This document shows positions 36,210 to 47,300 of a stretch of 64,000 bases of DNA, piece after piece (within the stretch, counting starts at the first letter, position 1; each line of letters opens with the position of its first letter). The translations under genes were made by a program, and so were the position numbers. This stretch comes from Sva-07 sp963774765. GTDB taxonomy: Bacteria; Actinomycetota; Acidimicrobiia; Acidimicrobiales; Ilumatobacteraceae. Location of the stretch: positions 310,001 to 374,000 of the forward strand of contig CAVZGP010000011.1 in assembly GCA_963774765.1 (NCBI GenBank), in the 5' to 3' direction. Below the pieces are notes generated by a model. It saw only the letters and a list, made by a program, of their open reading frames with translations, searched no databases and was not told the origin of the DNA.

Positions 36210-37021
36210 GCGTCGTTGGAGGTGAGGCCCTCGTCGAACATCGCTTCGAACCGGGTGCTCACGTACCGCTCGCGGAGTTCTTCGAAGTTCCTGATCGACT
36301 CGGCGAGGTTGTCGCTCGTGTTCTTGATGAAGTCGGAGTCGAGTTCGAGGTGTTCGACTTCGAGGAAGTCGAACACACTTGCGAACCACTGTGCCCGATC
36401 AGCCAGCAGGTCGCCGTACTCGAGTTCGAGGCGAGGCGCCCGGATGTACTCACACGTCGCTTCGAGGATTCGTTCGTCGTAGTCGACGAGTTGGAGCATC
36501 CGATCGAACTCCTCGAACGGGATGACCGAGGCATCGGGGCGATTGCCTTCGTCGGTCAGGTTCCACTGGCCGCCTGTCCCGGTCTCCTTGAGGCGTTCAT
36601 GCAGTGCCATCGCCCGTACCCGGCTGACTGCCTGCTTCACCAGATTGGCGCGGGTCATGCGAATGACCTTGACACCATCGCGCTCGATGTTCGTCTTGAG
36701 CGGCTCGATGTCGAGGAGGTCTCGAACCTTGGTCTTGAAGCCGACTGCCGTTGCGCCCGGCGCCGGACCGGACCAGCATTGCTCGGCACGCTCGAGTTGC
36801 GCGTCGACCGGCGTGCCGCGAAGCCCGACCCGACCGAATCTCGCCGCGCGCCGTAGCCGGTTCTCGTGCGTTCCCCAGCCCTTGATCTCGAGCGCCGGGT
36901 TCTGCAGGATCTCGCCACGGGCATCGACGTGTGGATGCCGCTTGAGGGCGTCGATGAGCATCGTGCTGCCGGTCCGTCCTTGGAACAGGATGACGAACTT
37001 GACATGGGTGGTGGTTGACAT
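36206..37021 (-). CDS. sulfotransferase family protein, NodH/Stf0-like
   Basis: A 271-residue enzyme with the loop FQGRTGSTMLIDALKRH (about 11-27), then VDARGEI, and VKVIRMTRANLVKQAVS (about 115-131) as 3'-phosphate segment. The RTGSTML loop and the following ARGEI resemble NodH/Stf0-type sulfotransferases acting on sugars. The ATG at 37021 has AAAGGCGG upstream. Translationally coupled by a 4-bp overlap to the GT2 gene downstream, which suggests that sugar addition and sulfation act on the same unit. Confidence 0.82.
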   Translation of the reverse strand: MSTTTHVKFVILFQGRTGSTMLIDALKRHPHVDARGEILQNPALEIKGWGTHENRLRRAARFGRVGLRGTPVDAQLERAEQCWSGPAPGATAVGFKTKVRDLLDIEPLKTNIERDGVKVIRMTRANLVKQAVSRVRAMALHERLKETGTGGQWNLTDEGNRPDASVIPFEEFDRMLQLVDYDERILEATCEYIRAPRLELEYGDLLADRAQWFASVFDFLEVEHLELDSDFIKNTSDNLAESIRNFEELRERYVSTRFEAMFDEGLTSNDA

Positions 37022-37184
37022 GGGGCCGCCTTTCGTCGCCGCGTGTATCGGCAGGATCGGAACGGATCGTGAGTCACGTCCGTTCGACCTCGGCAATATA
37101 GCCGCCCACTCGCGTCGGTTGAACGGCCGCCTCACGCCGGCCGGCGCAGGCGGCACATCATCGGCCGATCCGTATGATGACGCG

Positions 37185-38126
37185 ATGGCGGTGGTACATC
37201 CGGATCTGAGTGCGGTGATTCCGACGTTCAATCGGGAGCTACTCATCGGTCGGGCGATCGAGAGCGTCCTCGACCAGTCGGTGCGCCCGTCCGAGATCAT
37301 CGTGGTCGACGACGGCTCGACCGACTCGACGAAGGACATCGTGGCGGGCTATGGCGACGTGCGCTATGTCGCTCAGACCAACGCCGGACCGGCGGTGGCG
37401 CGCAACCGTGGCGTTGCGGAGGCATCGACGAGTTGGATCGCGTGGCTCGATTCGGATGACTTCTGGTTGCCCGGGCACATCGAACGGATCATGTCGGCCG
37501 TCGATGCGACCAGTGGTGGCGCCCGCTTCTACTTCGCAGACGTGCTCCGTCCGGTCGACGGCGTCCCAACCAGCCACTGGTCGCGCTGCGACTTCGGCAT
37601 CGAAGGCCAGTTCGAGCTCGTCGACGATGCTGCGGACTGGGTGCTGCTGCCACGTCGACCGGTGATGATGCAAGCGAGCGTGATCCACCGTGACGCGTAT
37701 GAGAGTGTGGGCGGGATCTGGCAGCGCCTACGGATGAACGAGGACGGACATCTCTTCATCCGGCTCGGTGTCGGCCACAGTGCGTGCGCGGTGGCGGGCC
37801 TCGGGGCCGAGATGACAGATGACGCACCTGTCGAAGACCGACTGTTCGGTGGAGGATCGCAGCGACAGACCCGGGCGTACAAGGAGGAACTCGTGGCGAT
37901 GTACGGACAGTTGTTGGAGGATCGTGGTCGGGCGGGTGAGCGACACATCAGCTTGTATCGGCGACGGCTCAAGGGGGCTCATCTCGCGCTTGCGCGACTG
38001 GATGCTCGTGATCGATGCTGGCGTTCGGCGATCGGGCACGTCGGTTCCGCGGCCGTCGCGGACCCGCAGGGGTTTGTCCGGAGCGCAACATCGAATGTCC
38101 GGCGACGACTCGGGAGGCCTTCCTGA
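37185..38126 (+). CDS. GT2 family glycosyltransferase
   Basis: A 313-residue GT-A enzyme with LSAVIPTFNRELL (about 8-20), IIVVDDGSTDST, QTNAGPAVARNRG and IAWLDSDDFW (DxD-like site), followed by a histidine/arginine-rich C-terminal helical region. The ATG at 37185 fits the usual position just before the first strand. The stop overlaps the next gene's start (TGATG). It is divergent from the sulfotransferase gene starting at 37021. Confidence 0.87.
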   Translation: MAVVHPDLSAVIPTFNRELLIGRAIESVLDQSVRPSEIIVVDDGSTDSTKDIVAGYGDVRYVAQTNAGPAVARNRGVAEASTSWIAWLDSDDFWLPGHIERIMSAVDATSGGARFYFADVLRPVDGVPTSHWSRCDFGIEGQFELVDDAADWVLLPRRPVMMQASVIHRDAYESVGGIWQRLRMNEDGHLFIRLGVGHSACAVAGLGAEMTDDAPVEDRLFGGGSQRQTRAYKEELVAMYGQLLEDRGRAGERHISLYRRRLKGAHLALARLDARDRCWRSAIGHVGSAAVADPQGFVRSATSNVRRRLGRPS

Positions 38127-38668
38127 TGGGCGCCGACGTGGATGACCGTGTTGCGTGGTCCGGCCGACTGGTCGACGGATCGCGATTGCCCGTCTCGACC
38201 GGACCACTACCGGGCTTGGTGGTCTCAGGCGAGTCGCCCGACGAGGTGTTGGCCGGCTGGCTCCAGGGTTGCGCGGAGTTGGTTCCGGCGGGGGTGCAAC
38301 CAGTGGTGAATGGGAGCGGGCCGTTGGCGGTGGCGCTCCGCGCGCTGCTCGATGCCGTGCCCGCCTCCGACAACGCGCCGGCGGCCATCATCGACACGAC
38401 CGGGGCGCCGGAGGAGATCTCGAGTGCACTCGAGTCGTGCGAGGATCGTGGACTGCTCGTCCTGGCTGCCCTGCCACCGATCGACGATGTTCTCGTCGAT
38501 GTCTACACCCACATCCATCGGCGTGGTCTCACCCTGCGGGTGGTGCGGCCCGCGCCGCGAGCCGGTGAGACTGCGCACCACGTGGCGACGTCTGTGCTCG
38601 AAGGTGTCCGCTGCACGTCGTCGTCCGAACCCCTGGGGTTCGTGCCGGAGTTCTTACTCGTCGAGTAG
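38126..38668 (+). CDS. orphan Rossmann-like protein, resembles an MDR NAD-binding domain
   Basis: A 180-residue protein not assignable with confidence. The middle shows VVNGSGPLAVALRALL (about 60-75), then AAIIDTTGAPEEISSAL, GLLVLAALPP and a DVYTHIHRRGLTLRVVRP end. The order strand, glycine loop, helix, then IDTTG and GLLVLA matches the nucleotide-binding half of medium-chain dehydrogenases, but the catalytic GroES-like half is missing. Coupled by TGATG to the GT2 gene and convergent (15-bp overlap) with the dehydrogenase gene that contains a full MDR domain. It may be a subunit partner of that enzyme or a degenerate relic. Confidence 0.65.
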   Translation: MGADVDDRVAWSGRLVDGSRLPVSTGPLPGLVVSGESPDEVLAGWLQGCAELVPAGVQPVVNGSGPLAVALRALLDAVPASDNAPAAIIDTTGAPEEISSALESCEDRGLLVLAALPPIDDVLVDVYTHIHRRGLTLRVVRPAPRAGETAHHVATSVLEGVRCTSSSEPLGFVPEFLLVE

Positions 38669-40906
38669 CAGGTCGAGCGGCCTGACGATGGTTCCGAGCT
38701 CGGCGGCGCGGTAGACCGCCTCGATCGTCGCTTGCACGTGGAGCCCCGCGTCCAGCCCGACCTCGACCTCGCCGGTTGTCTCGAGGCAGGTCGCCAGGCG
38801 CGAGAAATAGGCGGCACGGATGTTGACGGGGGCGGTGTCCATCGCATTCCAGCGAGCGGCGGCGAGTGGTTCGGTGGCGCGCAGCGGGAATGCCCGCAAC
38901 GACGGAATCGCTTCGACATGGCCCCCCGTTCCCCACACCCGCAATTCATCGTGGCGCGTCCCGCGCACCGACGAACTGACCGACAACGTGCCGATGGCGC
39001 CGTTGGTGAGGCGAATCGTCGCGACCACCGATTGCTCGATGTCGCGTCCAGGTTCCGGTGTCGAGAACGCAGTCACCGAATCGACCTCCGAATCTGTGAG
39101 ATGGCAGAGCAGATCGATGTAGTGACACGCGTTCATGATGAGCACCCCGCCACCTGCGGTTGCTCGCTTCCCACGCCAGTCCGAGTGTGTGCGCCCGGAC
39201 AATCCACCGGTCCAGTACGACGGCGCCTTGTCCTGCAGGAACGTCACGGCGAATCCTTCGACGTCTCCGGCGACACCGTCGAGGACGAGTTGTCGCGCGG
39301 TCGCGATCCTGGCGTCATAGCGGTTCGGGAAACAGATGCTGGCGCGACCCGGGCTGTTCGCCTCCGCTCGCACGATTCCCAACGCTTCGTCGAGAGTGTT
39401 GGCGAGTGGCTTCTCCATCACCAGATGCTTTCCGCTGGCGAGCACGAGTTCCGCCAAGGATCGGTGAAGATGATGGGGGACCGAGATCACGACTGCGTCG
39501 ACGTCGTCGGCTTCGAGGATCGCTTCCAACGTCGGTTCGACGCGTCCGCCGAACTGCACTGCCAAGTCGGCGGCAAGCAGGGAGTTGGGGTCGTACGAAG
39601 CAGTCAGTTCGCAGTTCGGGGCGGCTCGGAGCCCGGCAGCATTCTGGAGCGCCACTTCACCGCAACCGACGATCGCGACCCGGAGCATTCCCTGGGCGTC
39701 AGCGAGCGGGTCGGGGGTCCACCGCGCGATTGCTTCGCGTCGGACCTGGCGGGGTGCGACATCGAACGACAGGCCCCGCGCAGGAACCTCCGGCACCTCC
39801 CAGATGCGAGCCACTCCCTGAGCGGTGTCCCGCGGCACCGTCATCCAGTCGAAGAGGATCGTGCCAGGACGGTTCGATGTCGCAAGTTCTCGATAGACCT
39901 CGCCCGCGTCGAGCGGGCTCACGGTGCCGCTCACGAGCGATCGGGCATCGATCTCTCCCGATCGTTGGCCGTCGAGGAACTCGCTGACCGCCTCGATCCA
40001 AGGTCGGCCAAGGCCACTGATGTGCGCTCCGGTGATGCCGATTCCCTTGGCCCGCATCGACTCGACGTGCAGCGAGAAGTCCCGGCTCCTCGGTGAGCCG
40101 AGCACGACGATCGTCGCCCCATCGGCGGCGGCTTCGATCGCCGTCGTCAGCGAGTCCTCGGTCCCGACCGCATCGATGACGACCGATGCATCGAGGGCGG
40201 CGACCTCGGGTTGGTCGACGGTCAGGAACGCAAGCCCGGCTGTCGTCGATCCGTGCGTTGGTGTGCGAGCGATGATCGTGCACGAACTCGCTCCGCGCAA
40301 CGACGCGATGAGTCCGGCCATCACTCCGATGACGCCCGCACCGATGACAGCGACCTTGGCGTGCTCGACGGAGCCGGCCCGGTCGACACCCGTCGAGCCG
40401 ATCACGGCAAGCTCGCAGAGCGCAGCGACCTCGGGTGGTACGCCGTCGGGAACGACTGCTGCGGCGGTCGCCATGATGGTGCCCACCGACTGGTGTCGCA
40501 ACGCGTTGGTCGCCACGATGTCGCCGACCTGCAGGGTGTCGACATCGGGACCCACCTCGATGACGCGGGCCACCGCGGAGTAGCCGGGTTGGAACGGGTG
40601 CGAGACGTTGGTGTTGGGGAGCTGGAGGTACTGGGCTCGTTCGGTGCCCGGACTGATCGCGGTGTACCTGGTCTCGACCGTGATCTCGCCGCGGCCGGGA
40701 TGCGGGATGTCGATTCGGAGGAATTCGGTCCGGTTCGCAGCGGTCCAGGTGATGCAGCGCCCAGAAACCATGCGCGAACCGTGACGGACGGCCGCCACGC
40801 GAGGCGCCCACCACTTGCGAATGGTCCAAACGTCTCGGCGTGAGATTCCAACTCGCTGGGCGACGGATCTCAGTTGGGCTCGCAGCACGCAGAGATCATG
40901 CATCAT
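38654..40906 (-). CDS. two-domain oxidoreductase: MDR dehydrogenase plus Gfo/Idh/MocA
   Basis: A 750-residue cytoplasmic enzyme. The N-terminal part (about 20-370) is a medium-chain dehydrogenase with a GroES-like fold (ISPGTERAQYL, GYSAVARVIEVG) and NAD-binding VAVIGAGVIGVMAGL. The C-terminal part (about 410-750) is a Gfo/Idh/MocA oxidoreductase with LRVAIVGCGEVALQ and the conserved MEKPLANT. Such fusions are common in bacterial polysaccharide clusters and probably oxidise or epimerise a sugar nucleotide or glycan residue. The frame is open to 41029, but the ATG at 40906 has GGAG seven bases upstream, so I prefer it; the ATG at 40999 is possible. Confidence 0.83.
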   Translation of the reverse strand: MMHDLCVLRAQLRSVAQRVGISRRDVWTIRKWWAPRVAAVRHGSRMVSGRCITWTAANRTEFLRIDIPHPGRGEITVETRYTAISPGTERAQYLQLPNTNVSHPFQPGYSAVARVIEVGPDVDTLQVGDIVATNALRHQSVGTIMATAAAVVPDGVPPEVAALCELAVIGSTGVDRAGSVEHAKVAVIGAGVIGVMAGLIASLRGASSCTIIARTPTHGSTTAGLAFLTVDQPEVAALDASVVIDAVGTEDSLTTAIEAAADGATIVVLGSPRSRDFSLHVESMRAKGIGITGAHISGLGRPWIEAVSEFLDGQRSGEIDARSLVSGTVSPLDAGEVYRELATSNRPGTILFDWMTVPRDTAQGVARIWEVPEVPARGLSFDVAPRQVRREAIARWTPDPLADAQGMLRVAIVGCGEVALQNAAGLRAAPNCELTASYDPNSLLAADLAVQFGGRVEPTLEAILEADDVDAVVISVPHHLHRSLAELVLASGKHLVMEKPLANTLDEALGIVRAEANSPGRASICFPNRYDARIATARQLVLDGVAGDVEGFAVTFLQDKAPSYWTGGLSGRTHSDWRGKRATAGGGVLIMNACHYIDLLCHLTDSEVDSVTAFSTPEPGRDIEQSVVATIRLTNGAIGTLSVSSSVRGTRHDELRVWGTGGHVEAIPSLRAFPLRATEPLAAARWNAMDTAPVNIRAAYFSRLATCLETTGEVEVGLDAGLHVQATIEAVYRAAELGTIVRPLDLLLDE

Positions 40907-41310
40907 CACGCCACTCCGGCTGAAGTCTGCCGTCGAATTCGCGAGTCTCGATGTCAACTCGAGGTACCTCGACCAAGGGTTGAGGGTCGACGCGGCCATG
41001 TCGGCGCGTGACGTCGCGTACCCGCGCACGAGCGATGCGGTGACCGAGCGTGCGGGAGCGGACGAGAAACGACCGCTTTGTGGTCACATCGTCAAGGAAT
41101 CCACAGGGAGACCACGGACAGTAGGCATCATCGCGCGAGGTGTCGAATTCCCTTGCAGGGTGCGGAAAAACCCGACGAGGTCTTGGTCTTGGCGCCTTGC
41201 GACGGCAGTGGGTCGGCAGTACGATCCGCTTCGAGTCACGGTGTGATGGGGTGTACCGCCCCGCAGCCGAGACCAGGACGGAATCGGGCGGAGAGCAGCG
41301 TGGACATCTC
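40907..41310. other. 404-bp divergent intergenic region
   Basis: Between the dehydrogenase and the giant gene. It holds the giant gene's likely promoter and a CCCTTGCAGGG mini-hairpin near 41152; the left part may include extra N-terminal codons of the dehydrogenase. I see no RNA gene or recognised riboswitch. Confidence 0.5.
41197..41225 (+). promoter_or_regulatory. candidate promoter of the giant surface-protein gene
   Basis: TTGCGA (41197-41202) and TACGAT (41220-41225) are separated by 17 bp. Transcription would start near 41232, leaving a leader of about 80 nt to the GTG at 41311. Confidence 0.5.
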
Positions 41311-44300
41311 GTGAGTACCACCACACGACAGGACGACACATCGGCGCACTTCGGAGCGTCATCGCATGGTGCGCGCCGTCGCCGCGGTCGTCTCGCAGGG
41401 GTTGGTCTCACGTTCGCACTGGCGATGACGCTGCTCACCATGGCGCCCGCATCGACTGTTGGCGCCACGGTCGCGTCCGCGAGTTCGACGGTGACCTACA
41501 AGGAGTACTGGATTCCGCACACCGAGTTCGACGGAGGCTGCGACTCGCCGCCGGTGCCGCAGGGCTACTACTACTTCGAGCCTGGCCAGTGCGCGTACGA
41601 TCTCAACCTCGACATTCCCGATGACATGTCGCAGGCGCTCAAGGCCGAGGTGTATCTCGATCTCTGGCGGAACCGTGATGTCCCCAAGATCCAGTTCCGT
41701 ATCAACGGCAACGGCAAGCACACGCCTGACGTCGGCTACGACTGGAGCCGGACGCCGTGGGTCGGCGCCGTTCCACTGACCGAACTCCGGCAGGGAACGA
41801 ACGCGTTCCGCTTCACGGCGCTGTTCCCCGTGCATGTCCACGACGTGATGGTGCGCGTGTACTACGACGCCACACATCCCCTCCTGCCGGGCGCGGGCAG
41901 CGACGTCACGCCACCGACCGGGGAGCTCACGGGCATCACCGCCGACAACGGAACCGTGTTGCCGAACGCCGGTGGCTTCCTCGATGTCACGACGAACAAC
42001 CTGAGCCTGTCGGCGACCGCATCCGACGATCGGGGGGTGCGGTTCGTCCAGTTCATCGGGAAGTACGACGGGTACGACATCGATGCCGACCGCATCACCA
42101 ACGAGTGGCAGGCGACCTACCGGAACAACTGGAATCCCGGTGGGCTCGACAGGGTTGCGTCGAGGTCTGGTCTCATCAACCATCTGGGAACCGATGGCAC
42201 CGCGCCCTACTCGGTCAACGCGGATGTCGGGCAGATCACGAATCAGTCCGGGGTCCAGTTCAAGATCCGGGTGGTCGACCTGGCCGGCAACGTGACCGAG
42301 GCGCCGCTCGGCCCGTCCGCCCCCTTCGACCTCGTTCGTGACTACCAGGTCGAGTCGTACCGCATTCCCAACTTCGATGACTCCTTCATCAGCGGCCAGG
42401 ATCCCGAGTTTCCACTCACCGTGTCCGATTCGATCGAATTGCCGGACCTCGACGGTGTGACGAAGGCCTTCGTCCTCGGCAACTACTGGCGGAACCCGCG
42501 TTTGGCGATCAACAACAACGCGTCGTTCCGGGTCTTCGAAACAGGCGAGGACGAATGGGTGCTGTCCAAGCGCGAGATCCCGGTCTCGTCCATCGGTGCC
42601 GGTCTGAACTCGCTCGTGTGGACCGCCGACCAGGGCTTCGGGCACTTCATCGAACGACCGGGCCCGATGATCGTGCTCTATCGCGACACGGGTCCGCCAG
42701 CGGCTCCGACGATCACCACCGATCCGGTCGATGTCGCGGTGTCGGCGAACCTCTCGGCCTCGTTCACCGCGGTGGCTTCCGGGTCACCGCCACCGATGTA
42801 TCAGTGGCAAGTCGACACGGGCTCGGGTTATGTCGACATTCCTGGCGCGACGGCTGCGACGTATGCGTCGCCTCCGGTTTCCCCCACGATGGATGGCGCT
42901 CGATACCGGGTGCGCGCGACCAACCGGTTCGGGTCCGTGACCAGTTCGCCGGCTGTCCTGACGGTCACGCCGCAACCAGGTTGGGCTTCGGGCATGAACC
43001 AGTGGCCGTACCGGTTGGAGGTGCTCGTCGGCGCCAACGGTTACGAACGTACCGAACGGTACGCGCGCGTCGGGATCAACTTCACCCAACTGCTCAACTC
43101 GATCGGTGTGAGTGCCGAGACGGTGACAAACCAGAACGCCGCCGCCTTCGACCCACAGAGTGTGCGTGTGATCGAGGTCGACGGAAACGGTGATCCGATC
43201 GGTGGCATCCTCGGGTATCAATGGGACCAGGTCTCGACCTACAACGCCGTCACCAACGCCGACGGCAACGTGGTGTTCCCGCTCGCGGGGACCACGGCCG
43301 CCAATCAGACGCGTCGTTTCCACGTCTACTTCGCGACGAAGATCGTCGGGATTGCCCCGCTGGCGCAGACCAACACCATCCACCTGATCGACAACGTGCT
43401 CGACGAGGGTCAGTTGTCGTACCGCATCGAGACGCCGCGGGCCACCTACATGCTCCAGAAGGATGCTGGTGGGTTCTCGAGCATCATGGACACCCAGAAC
43501 AACGACTGGGTCAGCTTCGATGACGGCGTCTTCGGTCCCGGCGGAACGTTTCGAGGGATCCCGAACGCCGTCACACCGGAAGGGTCGCTCCACCCGGGTG
43601 CGACCGACTCGAAGACCGTCGTGCTGGCCAATGGCCCGCTGAGCACCACGCTGCAGACCACCACGCTCGATGGCCGGTTCGGAATGCGATGGGAGATCTA
43701 TCCGACCTACGCGACCGCCATCGTCACCAAGGCCCTGGCCCCCTACTGGTTCCTCTACGAAGGAACACCCGGTGGGTCGTTCTCGGGTGCCAACGACCGA
43801 GTCGTGCGTTCACCGGGCATCTCGACGCCGGCGTCGGTCGAATGGAACGGCGACCTTCCTGGCCGGGAGTGGACGTATTTCTCCGATACCGGACTGCAAC
43901 GTTCGCTCGCCCTGGTCCATCACAACGCAGACAACCTGGTCGACTCCTACAAGGCGCAGGATTCGAAGATGACGGTGTTCGGCTTCGGTCGGAGCCAGAC
44001 CACACCGCTGCTCGGAACTCGCGATGTGTTCACGGTGTCGCTCTTCGATGGGCTCGACGAGACGGCGGCCATTGCACACATCGATGACGTGTCACAGGAC
44101 CTCGCGATCACGAAGGGGTTCATCGAACGTCCGACCGGTTCGACGGCGCCGGGCGCCCCAGCGCAGGTCATCGCAACCCCCGGCGACGCCAGCGCGGCGA
44201 TCGAGTGGGTGGCTCCCGTCAATCTCGGCGGTGCGGTCATCGACCAGTACGAGGTCTCGGTGGAACCTGCCGTCGTCGCTCCGTTCACCGTGCCCGGCAA

Positions 44301-47300
44301 CCTCCTCGAGACCACCGTGACGGGACTCACCAACGGCGACACCTACACCTTCACGGTACGTGCGACCAACGCTGTCGGTACGGGCCCGAGCTCGACGCCC
44401 ACGGAACCGATTGTGGTGGGGACCATCCCGTCGTTCGTGTCCGACGACTTCAATGCCGCCACGCTCGGGTCGATCTGGCAGGTCGTCGACCCCAATCTGT
44501 TCGATCCGCTCGCGGTCGACTATCCCCTCGACATGTTCCCCGACGGCCTGTACCCGGCCGACGTGCTGCCGGTTGGCTTCGTCCCCGGCGCCGACGCCGC
44601 CGCCGACGTGCGCGCAACGGGCGAGGAGCTCGTCATCAAGGTTCCGGGAGGTACATCGCACGATCTCTTCACCGGGGAGTTGCTCGCTCCACGGGTCCTC
44701 CAGGAGGTGCCCGATCAGGACTTCCAGGTCGACGTTCGACTCGCGTCGTCACCAACGGAGCGGTCGTCGTTCCAGGGCTTCCTGGCTCAGCAGGACTTCC
44801 GGAACCTCCTTCGGTTCGATGTCCTCCACACCGCTGGCGACTCGACGCCGACAGGCGACACCAAGGTCGTCGCATACGCGATCACGAACGGTACGGCGAA
44901 TCCGCGGGTGAACGAGGTCGTGACCACCGGACCGGTGACCGACCTGCGCGTCACGCGCCTGGGGGACATGTGGACGCTTGCGTACTCGACAGACGACGGG
45001 GTGTCGTACGAGCAGGCGGGCGCTCCGTTCGTCCAGGCGATCGAAGTCAATCACGCCGGGCTCTTTGCAGGAAATGAATCGGCCGTCGGCGAGAGTGCGC
45101 CTCAGTGGATCGCACGATTCGACTACGCGTTCCTCAGCTCGATGCCGATCGTGCCCGAGGACGAGCATCCCGATCTCGACCCGTTGCAGCTGACCGATGT
45201 GGCAATCTCGCCCAGCGATCAGCAAGCCGCCGTCCGTTTCGAGACCGACGAACTCGCCACGGCCGAGGTGCGCTTCGGCCGCACCGTCGACCTGCTCGAC
45301 GGAGCCGGCGCATCGACCGTCGACGACTTCTCCCACGAGGTCGTGCTCTCGGGTCTGTTGCCGAACACGACGTACTACGCGAAGGTCGAAGCGACCGATC
45401 TCCGCGGGTACCTGGCGGAGTCGGACGTGATCACCTTCACCACGCTCGACCCGGGGTCGTCGGCAGCCGTGTTCGACATGTTCTACGGGATCACACAGGC
45501 GTTCGGCCAGATCGGCCAGCCGCAACGATGGGCCAACCTGCTCGGCACCGTCGTCGACCCCGACGGGATCGCCAGCGCGTACTACACCGTCAACGGGGGA
45601 GCGCGCCAGGCTCTCACGATCGGTGACGACGAGCGCCGGCTGGAGGGACCGAACGCGTTCAACGTCGAGGTCTCGTTCTCTGACTTCATCCGGGGGTTGA
45701 ACTCCGTCCTCATCACGACGGTCGACTTCTACGGCAACACCAACTCGCAGGAAGTGACGGTCGACATGTCGACCGGCCATCACTGGCCGTTGCCGTACTC
45801 GATCGATTGGAGCAACGAATCGAAGATCTCCGATGTCGCCCAGGTCGTCGACGGCGACTGGGTCATCAATGCGAACGGCACGGTGAGCGCGACCGACATC
45901 GGGTACGACCGCCTGCTCGCGGTCGGCGACCTCTCCTGGACCGACTACGAAGTCGAGGTGCCGATCAAGGTCAAGTCGATCGATCAAGCGGGATTCGTGT
46001 ACCCGTCCGGTGCCCCCGCCATCGGCATCTTGATGCGTTGGCCCGGGCACTACGACGAAGACGGCCGCCAGCCCCGTTGGGGATTCTCACCGATGGGCGC
46101 GCTCGGGTGGTATCGCTTCAAGAAGGACACGCCCGGCAACCTGGTGATTTCGAACGGGGAGGGCCAGGACGCAGCATCGAACAAGAACTTCGTGCTGCAA
46201 GTCGGCACCGAGTACGTGATGAAGATGCGTGTGCAAACGGGCGCGGCCGGCCATCTCTACACCTTGACCGTCTATCCGGCAGGGCAACCCGAGTCCTCGG
46301 GCGTCACGATCTCGAATCTTCAGGGGCCGAGTGGTTTCGGTGCGGGTTCGGCACTGCTGGTCGCCCATCACGTCGACGCCGAGTTCGGCGACATCCAGGT
46401 CCGCCGCGTCAACCCGGCGACCGCGCCGACGATCACACCTGCCACGGGCACCTACAGCTCCGGGCAGCTGGTCACCATCACCAGCCCTGATCCGAATGCG
46501 ACGATCCGCTACACACTCGACGGCCGACCGCCGACCGCAACGTCGCCCGTCTACGACGGACCATTCCGACTGAACATCACCGCTGAGGTGCAGGCGATGG
46601 CCATTCGCGACGGGCTCGACGTGTCGGGTGTGACCACGTCGTTGTACGAGATCAAAAAGTCGACGCCGATCGTCTCGGACAACTTCTCCGCGGGCGCACT
46701 CGACACAAATGTGTGGACGGTCGTCGACCCGATCGGAGATGTGCGCAGTCACAGCACCGGCACGAACTTCGTCCTCGACGTGCCCGGCGGAAAGTCACAC
46801 AACCTGTGGATCGATCAGCTGTTCGCGCCCCGTGTCCTGCAGCACGCGAAGAACGAGGACTTCCAGATCGCCGCCAAGATCGACGGCACGTTCAACGGCA
46901 CGTTCAGCATGCAGGGCCTCCTGGTCCAGCAGACCATGCAGGACCTCGTCCGCATCGACGTCTTCTCGAACGGTGCCCAGCGTCGGGCGTACGTCGCCAC
47001 GTTCAAGGGCGGCAAGGAATCCGTCATCGCGAACGTGAACCTCACGAACCTCCCAGCGAGCTTCTACCTCCGCGTCACGCGCACACGCGCGACGCATCAG
47101 TTCCGTGTCGAATGGTCGCCCGACAACACCACCTGGAGTCTCCTCGCGGCGTTCATCCATCCGATGGCGGTCAGCAGTGTCGGGTTCTGGACGGGCAACC
47201 ACAACGACACTCCGAGCGCAACTCCTGCCATCCAGGGATCGATCGACTACTTCTCGAACACAGCGGTACCCGCCGGCCCCGACGATGCGACCCCACCGGC

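Noticed and set aside
41140..41310. Extra 57 codons at the N-terminus of the giant protein
   Set aside because: They contain the likely promoter and are not signal-like; the GTG at 41311 places the signal peptide correctly.
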